Assembly: GCF_003207955.1 (NCBI RefSeq)
Contig: NZ_NOXG01000012.1
Span: 13,644 to 77,643, forward strand
Length of the DNA: 64,000 bases
Source of the DNA: Novacetimonas pomaceti
GTDB lineage: Bacteria; Pseudomonadota; Alphaproteobacteria; Acetobacterales; Acetobacteraceae
Reading direction: 5' to 3'
The notes under the pieces were generated by a model. That model worked only from the letters and a program-made list of their open reading frames with translations, was not told the origin of the DNA and did no database searches. Below are positions 27,651 through 37,182 of the stretch, one piece after another (positions within the stretch are counted from its first letter, which is position 1; every line of letters starts with the position of its first letter). The position numbers and the translations under genes are program-made.

Positions 27651-27690
27651 TACGTCGTTTTTCAAAGCCTTTTTTGAAAACGACGTATCA
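27648..27690. terminator. Bidirectional hairpin overlapping the lhr stop codon
   Basis: TGATACGTCGTTTTTCAAA (27648-27666) pairs with TTTGAAAACGACGTATCA (27673-27690) with one bulged T, loop of about six bases. The first three stem bases are the lhr stop. It lies between convergent genes and would serve either transcript. No long T run follows. Confidence 0.65.
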
Positions 27691-27701
27691 GGTGAAACCC
27701 T

Positions 27702-28529
27702 TTAACGATCGCCCTTTTTAAAACTGGTCGCCAGCCACTGGTCCATGAGGCCATAGGATTGCGCCGCCGCCTGTGGATCATATCGGCACTGTCCCGTCCT
27801 GGCGGTCGCCTCGGTCTCTGTAAAGCAGTGGACCGCGTGTCCGATCACCAGGAACTGCCATGGGGCGGGGCTTTGCCGCATTTCCTGCATGAAAGCCCCG
27901 AAATCCGGTGCCGTTGCCTCGTCATCCGCGCCATTCATCGCAAGGACATGGGCATGGATCTGTTTCGCCAATGCTGGATTGTCCGTGCTGAGGTTGCCGT
28001 GGAACGACACCGCTGCCGCAATGGCCGCGCCACTGCGCGCAAGGTCAAGCACGGCGGCCCCGCCGAAACAGAAACCGATCGCCGCAAGCCGGGACGGGTC
28101 AAGCGGTGCTGTATCCGCCTGTGCCCGGAACTGCTGCAATGCAAAGTTTATGCGTCGGCGCATCAGCGCCCGGTCCGTCAGCAACGGCGCGACAGCCGCG
28201 CGGGCCTGCGCGGTATCGCGTGGTCGGATGCCGGCGCCATACATGTCCGTAAGCAGGATGACATAACGTTGGCCCGCGATCTGTTCAGCCTTGCGGATGG
28301 CATTGTCATTGACCCCGAACCATGCCGGCACCATCAGCAGGCCGGGCCGCTTTGCCGTGACCGCATCGTCATAGACGATGACGCCGTCAAAGCGCGTATG
28401 TTCGAAATCCCATGACAGGGGCCTTGTTACCATCCGCGCCTGCGCCACCGGCCCGAACCCGGCAAGCAGGCAGGACAGGACGAATATCGGCCAGCAGCGT
28501 GAAACGAAGGATGAAAGCGTGGTCCGCAT
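27702..28529 (-). CDS. Secreted dienelactone-hydrolase-family alpha/beta hydrolase
   Basis: 275 residues with a signal peptide (about 1-32, ending GPVAQA). The mature part has GLLMVPAWFGV, the nucleophile motif GFCFGG with Cys154, Asp203 (NGADDE) and His231 or His234 (GHAVHCF), matching the Cys-Asp-His triad of dienelactone hydrolases. The export signal suggests a periplasmic esterase/hydrolase of unknown substrate rather than an aromatic-pathway enzyme. The start at 28529 is preferred over the open frame to 28832 because it begins directly with the signal peptide and GGGGGA lies just upstream. Confidence 0.83.
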   Translation of the reverse strand: MRTTLSSFVSRCWPIFVLSCLLAGFGPVAQARMVTRPLSWDFEHTRFDGVIVYDDAVTAKRPGLLMVPAWFGVNDNAIRKAEQIAGQRYVILLTDMYGAGIRPRDTAQARAAVAPLLTDRALMRRRINFALQQFRAQADTAPLDPSRLAAIGFCFGGAAVLDLARSGAAIAAAVSFHGNLSTDNPALAKQIHAHVLAMNGADDEATAPDFGAFMQEMRQSPAPWQFLVIGHAVHCFTETEATARTGQCRYDPQAAAQSYGLMDQWLATSFKKGDR

Positions 28530-28645
28530 GGGTCCCCCATGAAATGGCTCATGAAACGGCTGTTGCCCGGATCGTAAATCCGCCTGCGTTCCCATGCGGA
28601 TCCCAATATCGTGACTGTCGTGTCCGCAGCGTATAAACTGAACGC

Positions 28646-29314
28646 ATGAGTGAAAATGCAATAAACGGGGCCTTCTGGCACGCGAAATGGCAGCGCAATG
28701 AAATCGGCTTTCATGAACGCCAGCCCAATGCGTTCCTGATCCGCCACTTTCCCGCGATGCATCTTGCGGCAGGGTCGCGCATCTTCCTGCCCCTGTGTGG
28801 GAAAAGCCTCGATATCCACTGGCTGCTGGCACGGGGATATAAGGTCTGCGGCATTGAACTGAGCGATATTGCGGTCCGGCAGCTGTTTGCTGAACTCGAC
28901 CTGGTCCCGCGCATTACCGCGACGGGCAGGCTGCGGCGGTTCGAGGCCAAGGGGCTGTGCATTTTTGTTGGCGATTTCTTTGACCTGAGCCGACAGGAAC
29001 TGGGACATGTCGATGGGGTCTATGACCGCGCGGCGCTCATCGCCCTGCCCGCGCCTGTCAGGCAGCGTTATGCCACGCACCTGATTTCGATTACGGATGC
29101 GGCACCCCAGCTTCTGATCTGTCTTGATTATGATCAGGCATGTCGCGCGGGACCGCCCTTTTCGGTCAATGAGGCCGAGGTCCGACGACATTATGAAGAC
29201 AGGTTCGAACTGACCTGTCTGGAAAGGCAGGACGTCCCCGGTGGCCTGAAGGGCGCCTGCCCTGCAATGGAAATCGTCTGGAAGCTGGAACCCCGCGACG
29301 AAACAGCGCGGTAA
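28646..29314 (+). CDS. tpm: Thiopurine S-methyltransferase family protein
   Basis: A 222-residue SAM-dependent methyltransferase. NGAFWHAKWQRNEIGFHE, RIFLPLCGKSLDIHWLLARGY, GIELSDIAV and the YDRAALIALPAPVRQRY block are characteristic of bacterial TPMT (Tpm). Bacterial members methylate sulfur, selenium or tellurium compounds and can give tellurite resistance. It stands alone, divergent from the hydrolase gene, with no metal-resistance genes beside it. Confidence 0.9.
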   Translation: MSENAINGAFWHAKWQRNEIGFHERQPNAFLIRHFPAMHLAAGSRIFLPLCGKSLDIHWLLARGYKVCGIELSDIAVRQLFAELDLVPRITATGRLRRFEAKGLCIFVGDFFDLSRQELGHVDGVYDRAALIALPAPVRQRYATHLISITDAAPQLLICLDYDQACRAGPPFSVNEAEVRRHYEDRFELTCLERQDVPGGLKGACPAMEIVWKLEPRDETAR

Positions 29315-29602
29315 GCCGCCCATCAGGCGGGAAGCAACGCCTGGCCATGTCATCAATATCATGGGGAAAAGAGGAACGTGTCGAATTGGCCCGGTTAAAC
29401 CGCATGAAGCGGGAGGGAAAGCTGATATCGAGAATGTGAACCCATTTCAGGGCACCTGAAAATAATGAATATATAACAATGTATTATTTCATACATATGG
29501 CAGGTGGCGGGATGTGATCCCTCCATCAATAGAATGTAAAATTTGCATATCAGGCATGAAAAAACGTACACTCTTCCTCCAATAAGCGAGGGAGGATAGA
29601 TC

Positions 29603-30859
29603 ATGTCAGATATTACGGCGCTTATTCTGGATGCGGGTGTCTTCGTGCTGCTGCCGTGGCTTGCGTGGCGGCTCATGCAGCGCGCCATCCCGATCGTTGT
29701 CCTTCCGATCCTTGTCGGCATTACTCTGGCCGCCCTGCATATGCCGGTCGGGCGGCTGGGGATTCCGTCCACCTATGGTACCGATATCGGCTGGGTGGCG
29801 GTCCTGATCCTTGCCTTTACGGCGGGACTGGAAATGTGGCAGCACCCCGGCGAGGATCCCGCCGTGCAGTCCATACCCCAGCCATCTGTCGGGCGGCTGC
29901 TTGGCGGGGCGTTCGTCGCCATGGCGGTGCCGTTCGTTGTTGGTTCGGCCCTGATCCATCAGTTTTTCCTGCCCCTTCGCGGATGGCAGCCGCCGCATGC
30001 GACCGGCATGATCGCGGCGCTGGGGATTGGCCTGTGCATCGCCGTAAGCGCCCTGCCGGTGCTGATCGGGGTGGTGCGGGAACTCGAACCCGCGCAGAAA
30101 CCGCTCGGGCAACTGGCGCTCAAGCTTGCGGTGGTTGATGACGCGACCCTGTGGATCGGGCTGGCCGCCCTGCAGTTCGCGGCAAGGGGATCGGCCGCGC
30201 TGCATGGCTGGAGCGCCATGCAGTTCATTGCCGTCGGCCTGCTGGCGGCCCTTGCCCTGATGGGAAGCTGGGCGACGCGCAACCTGCGCCATCCGCCCTT
30301 ATGGCTGATCTGGGGCTGCCTGCCGCTTTATCTGGCGGCAGGTTCGTGGGCGAGCATGCAGCTCGGGCTGCATGAACTGATCGGGGCCTATTTCGCCGGG
30401 GCCGTCATGCCGCCGGGCTGGGTCCGGCGCCTGCCGGTGGAAAAGGTCGGCACGTTCGCCCTGATCTGGTTCGCGCCGATGTTCTTTGGCCATAGCGGCC
30501 TGCACATCAATGGCGATGCCCTGACATGGCCGTCGGTCCTTGCCTCCGTCATGCTCGTGGTGATTTCCATTACCTCCAAGATGGGCGGGGTCTATCTGTT
30601 TGCCCCGGCGGCGGACCTGAGCGGGCGGCAGAAGCTGGCGATCGGTTCGCTGCTGCAGTGCAAGGGCCTGATGGAAATCGTGGCGGCCACGATCCTGCAT
30701 GCCCAGGGCATGATTTCGGAGTTCGCATTTACGTCCCTGATGCTGCTTGCGGTCATTTCGACGATACTGACGGGTCCCCTGTTCCAGTTCGTCGCCCCAC
30801 GCCCGCGCAAGGCACCCGCCCCACGCGCATGTCAAAGGGTGGTGCCCGTTCAGGAATGA
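29603..30859 (+). CDS. CPA2-family cation:proton antiporter
   Basis: 418 residues, about 12 membrane segments, of the Kef/Nap monovalent cation:proton antiporter family. WVAVLILAFTAGLEM and the conserved LALKLAVVDDATLWIG (paired Asp) of the transport core are visible. The C-terminal NAD-binding (TrkA-N) domain of KefB/C is absent, so it is the short form, closer to NapA-type Na+ or K+/H+ exchangers. GGAGG lies eight bases before the ATG. The 288 bases upstream are AT-rich with no gene and no clear promoter pair. Confidence 0.87.
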   Translation: MSDITALILDAGVFVLLPWLAWRLMQRAIPIVVLPILVGITLAALHMPVGRLGIPSTYGTDIGWVAVLILAFTAGLEMWQHPGEDPAVQSIPQPSVGRLLGGAFVAMAVPFVVGSALIHQFFLPLRGWQPPHATGMIAALGIGLCIAVSALPVLIGVVRELEPAQKPLGQLALKLAVVDDATLWIGLAALQFAARGSAALHGWSAMQFIAVGLLAALALMGSWATRNLRHPPLWLIWGCLPLYLAAGSWASMQLGLHELIGAYFAGAVMPPGWVRRLPVEKVGTFALIWFAPMFFGHSGLHINGDALTWPSVLASVMLVVISITSKMGGVYLFAPAADLSGRQKLAIGSLLQCKGLMEIVAATILHAQGMISEFAFTSLMLLAVISTILTGPLFQFVAPRPRKAPAPRACQRVVPVQE

Positions 30860-30923
30860 GATGCCTGCAGGCCATGCCCGCCCGGGACAACATGGCCTGC
30901 ATATCCTTCAAGTCGGATTTGGC

Positions 30924-31078
30924 AGGCTATTTGAAAACAATCCGTTGATAAAAAATAAAAGTTTTTGGGTGTCGCCTTTTTTTAAAAAGGTGACGTCCTT
31001 CGAAGCTTTTTATAAAAAGCTTCACCAAAAACTTTTATGAATTCAGGGTATTATCGGTCCTGCCCTTTCAAATAGCCT
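30924..31078. repeat. 155-bp inverted-repeat element, copy B (complete, reversed)
   Basis: Bounded by perfect 13-bp inverted ends AGGCTATTTGAAA (30924-30936) and TTTCAAATAGCCT (31066-31078). The interior has GTTTTTGGGTGTCGCC, a hairpin TTTTTTTAAAAAGGTGAC and a perfect CGAAGCTTTTTATAAAAAGC hairpin; it is copy A in reverse complement. It sits between the convergent antiporter and RND genes, and its right end is one base from the nodT-type gene stop. Confidence 0.8.
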
Positions 31079-31079
31079 C

Positions 31080-32480
31080 TCATCCCCTGCCCCAGTCCCC
31101 GCCCATGGCGCGGATAAGGTCGATACCCCCCACAAGACGACGCGTATTGACCGTAATCAGGTCTTCGCGCGCCTGTAATTCCGCTGTCTGCGCGATGACA
31201 ACCTGAAGGTAATCCACCGCGCCCTCCCGATACTGGATGGCAGCCAGCTGATCGGTCCGCGTGGCGGCGGCGACGGCTTCATCCTGCCGTGCCGAGGCAT
31301 CGGCCAGATGATTGAGCAACGCCAGCTGGTCCTCCACCTCGCGAAAGGCATTGAGGGCCACCTGCCGGTAATTCGCGGCGGCTTCGGCATATTCCGCATG
31401 GGTGATCGCCAGATTGGCGAACCGCCGCCCGCCATCGAATATCGCCAGCGTGGCAAGGGCCGGTCCCAGCGCCCATACGCCCGACCCCGCCGACAGCAGC
31501 GTATTTGTCGTGCTTTCCGATCCGCCGGTCGCGCCCAGCGTGATGTTGGGAAAGAATGCCGCCTTCGCGACCCCGATCCGCGCATTGGCCGCGACCATGT
31601 GACGCTCGGCCGAAGCGACGTCCGGCCGACGTTCAAGCAGCCGGGACGGGGCGGTGACGGGAATGACCGGCACGGGCACAAGGTCGTCGCGCGGCGTCAC
31701 GGAAAAGGTGGAAGGCTGTTCACCGACCAGCACGGCGATGGCGTGTTCAAGCAGAGCCCGGTCTGCGACCTGCTGTTCCAGCCGGGACTGGACCGTGGCC
31801 AGCTGGGTCCGCGCCCGCCCGACATCCAGTTCGTTCGAGGCCCCGCCGGCAAAGCGTTTCGTCGTCAGGTCCAGCGCCGCCGAATAGGCCGCCATGGTCT
31901 TTTGTAGCAGGCTGATGCGGGCATCGAGGCCGCGCAGCTGGAAATAATCGTCACCCAGTTCCCCTTCAAGGCTGAGCCGCAGGGAGGCAAGGTCGCCCGC
32001 GCTTGCCTGCGCGTCGGCCCGCGCGGCCCTGACCAGGTTGCGGATGCGGCCCCAGATGTCCGGCTCCCACGAAATGGTGCCGCCCGCGTCGTAATCACGA
32101 TATTCATAATAACGTCCTGTCGCGGGGAACAGCGCGCGTTCGCGCTGCGCGCTGGCGGTGGCGTCGACCTGGGGAAAGAACTCGGCCCGCGCGCGACGGA
32201 CAAGCGCGCGCGCCTGGTCATATCGCGCCACCGCCGCCGCCAGATGTGGGCTGCCATGTTCGATCCTGTCCTCCAGCCGGTCCAGTTCGTCATCGTCCAT
32301 GATTTTCCACCATGCGCCGCGCCCCACGCTGTCTGCAGGGGTGACGGGCGTCCATGGTCCGCTTTCGCGGAAGGTGGCCGGAATATCCGCCATGACCGGT
32401 TTTCTGTAACGCGGGGAGAGGTCGCATCCACACAGCAGGGAGACAAGGAGGACGATCCCCCTGCGCCACTCAGGACGCAT
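31080..32480 (-). CDS. RND efflux outer-membrane lipoprotein (NodT family)
   Basis: 466 residues, TolC-like outer-membrane channel. The signal sequence ends in the lipobox LCGC, with Cys19 as the lipidated residue; two OEP repeats follow, each with the long helical AAVARYDQARALVRRARAEF-type segment. The start at 32480 has GAGG seven bases upstream and overlaps the end of the adaptor gene by about 11 bases; the open frame to 32519 is discounted. It is the last gene of the RND operon and would form the exit duct of the pump. Confidence 0.9.
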   Translation of the reverse strand: MRPEWRRGIVLLVSLLCGCDLSPRYRKPVMADIPATFRESGPWTPVTPADSVGRGAWWKIMDDDELDRLEDRIEHGSPHLAAAVARYDQARALVRRARAEFFPQVDATASAQRERALFPATGRYYEYRDYDAGGTISWEPDIWGRIRNLVRAARADAQASAGDLASLRLSLEGELGDDYFQLRGLDARISLLQKTMAAYSAALDLTTKRFAGGASNELDVGRARTQLATVQSRLEQQVADRALLEHAIAVLVGEQPSTFSVTPRDDLVPVPVIPVTAPSRLLERRPDVASAERHMVAANARIGVAKAAFFPNITLGATGGSESTTNTLLSAGSGVWALGPALATLAIFDGGRRFANLAITHAEYAEAAANYRQVALNAFREVEDQLALLNHLADASARQDEAVAAATRTDQLAAIQYREGAVDYLQVVIAQTAELQAREDLITVNTRRLVGGIDLIRAMGGDWGRG

Positions 32481-33645
32481 GTCCGTCCTCACGCGGTTTG
32501 ACCGGATCGCCCTCGGCAATATCGTCGGGCGGGTTGTCGATGACCCTGCTGCGCGGGGTCAGGCCCGTGACCTCCAGTTCGGTCCCGAAATCGGTCATGA
32601 TGGAGATGGGCTGGATATGGACGTGATTGCTGTCATCGACCACCGCCACTGTTGTCCCGTCCCTGCGGAACAGCAGGCTGCTGGCCGGAATGCGCGCCGA
32701 TGGCGGGACCTGCGGCCCCGGCCCATGGAACGTAAAGGAAATCTGCGCATACGCCCCGGGTTTCAGCAGGTTTTCCGCATTGTCATAGACAAGCTGGACC
32801 AGCATGGTGCCCGACTGGGAATCAACGGCGTCGGCGGAATGCAGCAGGTGCGCCTCGAACCTGCGTTCCTGGTAATCGGGAACGGTGAAACGGGCGATGA
32901 ACCCTTCGCGCATCCGCGCGGCATAGGCCTGTGGCACCCGGACATACAGCCGCAGCCGGGTTACGTCCGATACGCTGAACAGGGGCTGCGCGGCAGCGGT
33001 GCCAGCGACGATCAGCGCGCCGATATCGGTCGCGCGGCTGGTTACGACCCCCGAAAATGGCGCGATGATGCGCTTGAACCCCGACAGCGTTTCCAGCCGC
33101 CCGACCTCTGCCTCCGCCTCGTGACGGGCGGCTTCACTGGCGGCGAGGTTGCCGCGACGTTCGTCCGTCTCCTGCTGGGAAACGGCATTCTGCGCGACAA
33201 GGCGATCCCACCGCCGCGACGTGATGCGCGCGAGGTCGCGCTGCGCCGTACGGGTGCCCAGCGCCGCGCGCGCACCGGCAAGCTGAAGGTCGACATCGGG
33301 CGTATCGATTTCCGCCAGAAGCTCGCCTTCCGTCACCTTCTGTCCGATATCGACATACCAGCGCCGCAGGTAGCCATTGGTCCGCGCATAGACGGGGGCC
33401 GTGTACCATGCCTGAAGGATGCCGGGCAGGACCAGCGTATCGACCGCGTGACCGCCCGGATGGACGACGGTCACGCTCGGCACCAGCGCGGCCATGGTCG
33501 TGGCATGCAGCTGCCGGCGGGAATGGAGACGTTCAAGGAGACCTGTTACAAGGATGAGCGCAAAGAGGCCGGCCCCGCCGATCACGATCCACCGCAGCCG
33601 TATCCTGTGTCCCGCATGCTGTATCGACCGGTCCGCGTTAGCCAT
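32470..33645 (-). CDS. RND efflux periplasmic adaptor (HlyD/MFP family)
   Basis: About 391 residues with one N-terminal membrane anchor (IVIGGAGLFALILVTGLL). It has the lipoyl halves around RRWYVDIGQKVTEGELLAEIDTPDV and FKRIIAPFSGVVTSRATDIGALI, separated by a helical hairpin, then beta-barrel and membrane-proximal domains. It bridges the inner-membrane pump and the outer channel. The ATG at 33645 overlaps the permease stop by 8 bases, so translation is probably coupled; the open frame to 33762 is an overlap artefact. Confidence 0.9.
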   Translation of the reverse strand: MANADRSIQHAGHRIRLRWIVIGGAGLFALILVTGLLERLHSRRQLHATTMAALVPSVTVVHPGGHAVDTLVLPGILQAWYTAPVYARTNGYLRRWYVDIGQKVTEGELLAEIDTPDVDLQLAGARAALGTRTAQRDLARITSRRWDRLVAQNAVSQQETDERRGNLAASEAARHEAEAEVGRLETLSGFKRIIAPFSGVVTSRATDIGALIVAGTAAAQPLFSVSDVTRLRLYVRVPQAYAARMREGFIARFTVPDYQERRFEAHLLHSADAVDSQSGTMLVQLVYDNAENLLKPGAYAQISFTFHGPGPQVPPSARIPASSLLFRRDGTTVAVVDDSNHVHIQPISIMTDFGTELEVTGLTPRSRVIDNPPDDIAEGDPVKPREDGHAS

Positions 33646-36600
33646 GGGCCTGCGCCCCGCCCGGCTGATGGCGCGCGCGCCGGTCATAGATGACGGCGAA
33701 CAGTGTCGGCACGAAAAACAGGGAGGCGCAGGTCGCGAACAGCAGGCCACCGATGACGGCACGTCCCAGCGGCGCGTTCTGTTCCCCCCCCTCCCCCAGC
33801 CCGAGCGCCATGGGCAGCATGCCGATGACCATCGCCAGCGCCGTCATCAGGACGGGCCGCAGGCGGGTGCTGCCCGCGGTCACGGCCGCGCGGATCGCAT
33901 CGCCATGTTCCGCCAGCTGTTCACGGCAGAAGGTGATGACAAGGATGGAGTTCGCCGTGGCGACCCCCATGCACATGATCGCCCCCGTCAGCGCGGGCAC
34001 CGAAAGCGGGGTGCGCGTGGCGAACAGCATCCAGCATATGCCCGCCAGCGCCCCCGGCAGGGCAAGGACCACGATGCAGGGGTCGGTCCAGCTCTGGAAA
34101 TTGATGACGATCAGCAGGTAAATCAGCACGATCGCGCCCAGAAGGCCGAACCCCATGCCCGAAAATGCGGTTGTCATGGCCTGGTACTGCCCGCGCAGCG
34201 TAACGGTTACGGTCTGTGGCCGTTCATGTTCCAGATGGCGCAGCACCGCCTGCACGTCCGTTGCGATCGCGCCAAGGTCGCGGCCATCCGCGCCCGCGAA
34301 AACATCGATGAGGGAGCGGATGTTGTACTGCGCCTCCACCGGCGAGGTCGTATCGCGCGTAATCGTGCCCAGCGCGCCAAGCACCTGCAGCTGCGATGTC
34401 GCAATCCCGGTCACCGGCAGGCCGATGACATCCGCCAGCGAACTGATCCGGTATTCCGGCATCTGCACCGCGATGGGATAGGTTACCATGCTGTGCGGAT
34501 CCACCCAGTAGAGCGGCGCGGTCTGCACCGTGCCGGCAATCGAGGTCGCGATGCTGCTGGTCACGTCGCTTTCGGTCAGGCCCAGCTGATTGATGCGGGT
34601 CCGGTCCGCATCGAAGCGGAGTTCGGGGTAATGTCCCGGCTGCTGGATACGGGCATCGACCAGCCCGTCGATCCGGCGGATCTGGCGCAGGATCCGTTCC
34701 GCGAACTGCCGCGTATCGGCCGGGTCGGGGCCGGAAACCTGGATGTCTATGGGCGCTGGCGCCCCGAAATTGAGGATCTGGCTGGTGATGTCCGACGGAA
34801 GGAAGGCAAAGGTTGCCTCGGGGAACAGTTTCGGCAGTTCGTTGCGCAGAAGGCGGATATAATACCCGGTGGGTCGATGGTCCGGCCTGAGTGCCACGAT
34901 GATGTCCCCATCCTGCGGCCCGATCGTGCCTGACGCGTTATAGGCCGTGTTGATGGAACTGGTGGGCAGGCCGATATTATCGGCGATCGAGTCCAGTTCG
35001 GCCGGTGCGATCCGCCTGCGGATCTGCTTTTCGATCCGCTGGAACAGGGCCGACGATTCCTCGATCCGCATGCCCACCGGACCGCGCACATGCAGCGTCA
35101 GGGTGCCGGCATCCACCTGCGGAAAGAAATTGCGTCCCAGAAAGGGCAGCAGCCCCATGCTCAGCAACGCAAAGCCGAGGAAACCGCCGACGAACCGCCC
35201 CCGATGTTCCAGCACCCCTTCGAGCAGCGCGCCGTAACGGGTGCGCAGGGCATCGAACCTTCGTTCGAACCCTTTCTGGAATTTCTGGAAAATCCCCTTC
35301 CTGCCGCCTTCGTCATGGTGGGCGCGCAGCAGGAACATCGCCATGGTCGGCACCAGCGTGCGGGACAGCACAAAGGACATCACCATCGCGAACATGACCG
35401 AAAGCGCCATCGGCACGAACAGGAACCCCGCGACACCGGGCAGGTAGAACATCGGCACGAACACGATGCATATGCATATCAGCGAAAGAAAGGCGGGGAC
35501 GATGATCTCCCCCGATCCATCGATGATCGCGGCGTGGACATCCTTGCCCATTTCAAGGTGGCGTTCGATATTCTCGATCGTCACGGTCGCCTCGTCCACA
35601 AGGATCCCCACCGCCAGCGCAAGGCCGCCCAGCGTCATGACATTCAGGGTCTCGCCCAGTGTGGACAGGGCCGTGATCGCCCCCATGACCGACAGCGGGA
35701 TGGAGGTCGCGACAATCAGCGTCGAACGCCACGACCCGAGGAACAGCAGGATCATGAGGCTGGTCAGGCAGGCTGCGATCGCGCCCTCGCGCATGACGCC
35801 GTTGACCGCCGCCTTCACGAACAGCGACTGATCGTTGACAAGGCGGAGCCGGAGCTGTTTCGGCAGGCCGCGTGTCGCATCGGGCACCATGTCCCTGATG
35901 CCCTGCACGATGGAAATGGTGGAGGTCGCGCCCGATTTCAGGACGGTCATCAGGGCGGAACGCTGTCCATCGACATGGACGACGTTCTGCTGCGGCATCG
36001 CGCCGTCGCGCACGTGGGCCACGTCGCGCACGCGCACCACCGCGCCGTTTATCGTCCGTACCGGCAGCATGTTGAGCTGTTCCACCGAAACCGGCTGGTT
36101 GTTCAGCCTGAAATTATACTGGTATTCCCCGATCTTTACGAAGCCCGCCGGCGTGATCTGGGTCTGGCTGCCCAGGGCGGTGCCGACATCCTGCGCCGAG
36201 ACGCCACGCGACTGCAGCTGCCGGGGGTCAAGGTCCATCTGGATCTGGCGCACCCGCCCGCCATAGGGATACGGAATCGCGGCCCCCGGCACCGTGACAA
36301 GCCGGTTGCGGATGAAGTTGAATCCGTAATCATACATCTGCTGTTCGGTCAGCCCCTGTCCCGACAGGGCGATCTGGACAATGGGCACCGTCGATGCGCT
36401 GTAGTTGAGGATCAGCGGTGGCGTGGTGCCGACAGGAAGCTGGCGCAGGATCGTCTGCGCGATGGCCGTGACCTGCGCGTTGGCGATGCGGACATCGGTG
36501 CCGGGCTGGAAGAAGATCTTGGTGACGCCAATGCCCGTAAGCGACTGCCCCTCGATATGTTCGATGTTGTTGACGGTGGTTGTCAGCACCCGCTGGAATG

Positions 36601-36799
36601 GCAGTTCGATGCGTCCCGACATGTCCTGCGGGGAAAGGTTGCTGTAGGTCCATGCCACGGCAATGACGGGAATGCCGATATCGGGAAAGATGTCCTGTGG
36701 CGTGCGGATGGCGCACAGCACGCCGGCAATGGCGATCAGGATCGCCATCACGACGAAGGTATAGGGCCGGGCAAGCGCCAGACGGACAATCGCGTTCAT
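33638..36799 (-). CDS. RND efflux transporter permease (AcrB/HAE1-like)
   Basis: A 1,053-residue inner-membrane proton-driven pump subunit, full length, with 12 membrane segments in two repeats. The N-terminus ALARPYTFVVMAILIAIAG and the TM4 stretch VGILVDEATVTIENIERH, which carries the proton-relay acid, are typical. The two periplasmic porter loops are present (for example GGRVRQIQMDLDPRQLQSRG). It heads an operon with adaptor and outer channel. The substrate is not predictable. No regulator gene is adjacent, so control is probably from elsewhere. Confidence 0.92.
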   Translation of the reverse strand: MNAIVRLALARPYTFVVMAILIAIAGVLCAIRTPQDIFPDIGIPVIAVAWTYSNLSPQDMSGRIELPFQRVLTTTVNNIEHIEGQSLTGIGVTKIFFQPGTDVRIANAQVTAIAQTILRQLPVGTTPPLILNYSASTVPIVQIALSGQGLTEQQMYDYGFNFIRNRLVTVPGAAIPYPYGGRVRQIQMDLDPRQLQSRGVSAQDVGTALGSQTQITPAGFVKIGEYQYNFRLNNQPVSVEQLNMLPVRTINGAVVRVRDVAHVRDGAMPQQNVVHVDGQRSALMTVLKSGATSTISIVQGIRDMVPDATRGLPKQLRLRLVNDQSLFVKAAVNGVMREGAIAACLTSLMILLFLGSWRSTLIVATSIPLSVMGAITALSTLGETLNVMTLGGLALAVGILVDEATVTIENIERHLEMGKDVHAAIIDGSGEIIVPAFLSLICICIVFVPMFYLPGVAGFLFVPMALSVMFAMVMSFVLSRTLVPTMAMFLLRAHHDEGGRKGIFQKFQKGFERRFDALRTRYGALLEGVLEHRGRFVGGFLGFALLSMGLLPFLGRNFFPQVDAGTLTLHVRGPVGMRIEESSALFQRIEKQIRRRIAPAELDSIADNIGLPTSSINTAYNASGTIGPQDGDIIVALRPDHRPTGYYIRLLRNELPKLFPEATFAFLPSDITSQILNFGAPAPIDIQVSGPDPADTRQFAERILRQIRRIDGLVDARIQQPGHYPELRFDADRTRINQLGLTESDVTSSIATSIAGTVQTAPLYWVDPHSMVTYPIAVQMPEYRISSLADVIGLPVTGIATSQLQVLGALGTITRDTTSPVEAQYNIRSLIDVFAGADGRDLGAIATDVQAVLRHLEHERPQTVTVTLRGQYQAMTTAFSGMGFGLLGAIVLIYLLIVINFQSWTDPCIVVLALPGALAGICWMLFATRTPLSVPALTGAIMCMGVATANSILVITFCREQLAEHGDAIRAAVTAGSTRLRPVLMTALAMVIGMLPMALGLGEGGEQNAPLGRAVIGGLLFATCASLFFVPTLFAVIYDRRARHQPGGAQAHG

Positions 36800-37182
36800 G
36801 CCCCGGGGCTATCCCCTGCAGCTTGTGCCGGCATGCGATCCCCGGCCCCGCTGCGATCCCCTTCCCACACGCAGGGGGTGGATGGCACGTTTCCCCCTGA
36901 TGACGACCCGCTTTTTCATGATCGTGCTCCCTGACGTCACCACCGGTTCCTGTGGTTCGGTCCCTGCGGTTCTGGCTGGTTTCACGCTGAACGCATGAAT
37001 GGGGAGATCGGATGACATCAAATTCCGAAAAAACCGCCGCTGCCGCTCCAGCGGCCATGCCGGGTTTCAGGCAATGACCAAGCGCCCATGCGCGATGTCA
37101 CGCAGGTTACGGGAAACGGTCATGGAAAGCCGTGGCATGACAGCCGGTTTCCGGCGGTGCGCAACCGCCGGAACACAGCGGA
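36800..37182. other. Intergenic region between the RND operon and crcB
   Basis: 383 bases. It must contain the promoter of the minus-strand RND operon and the 3' end of the crcB unit. The short frames overlapping it look like chance. No operator, repeat or terminator was clear to me. Confidence 0.4.

Noticed and set aside
35090..36934. 614-residue plus-strand ORF
   Set aside because: It is the antisense of the RND permease gene, with His/Arg/Gln-rich low-information sequence; GC-rich DNA makes long shadow frames.
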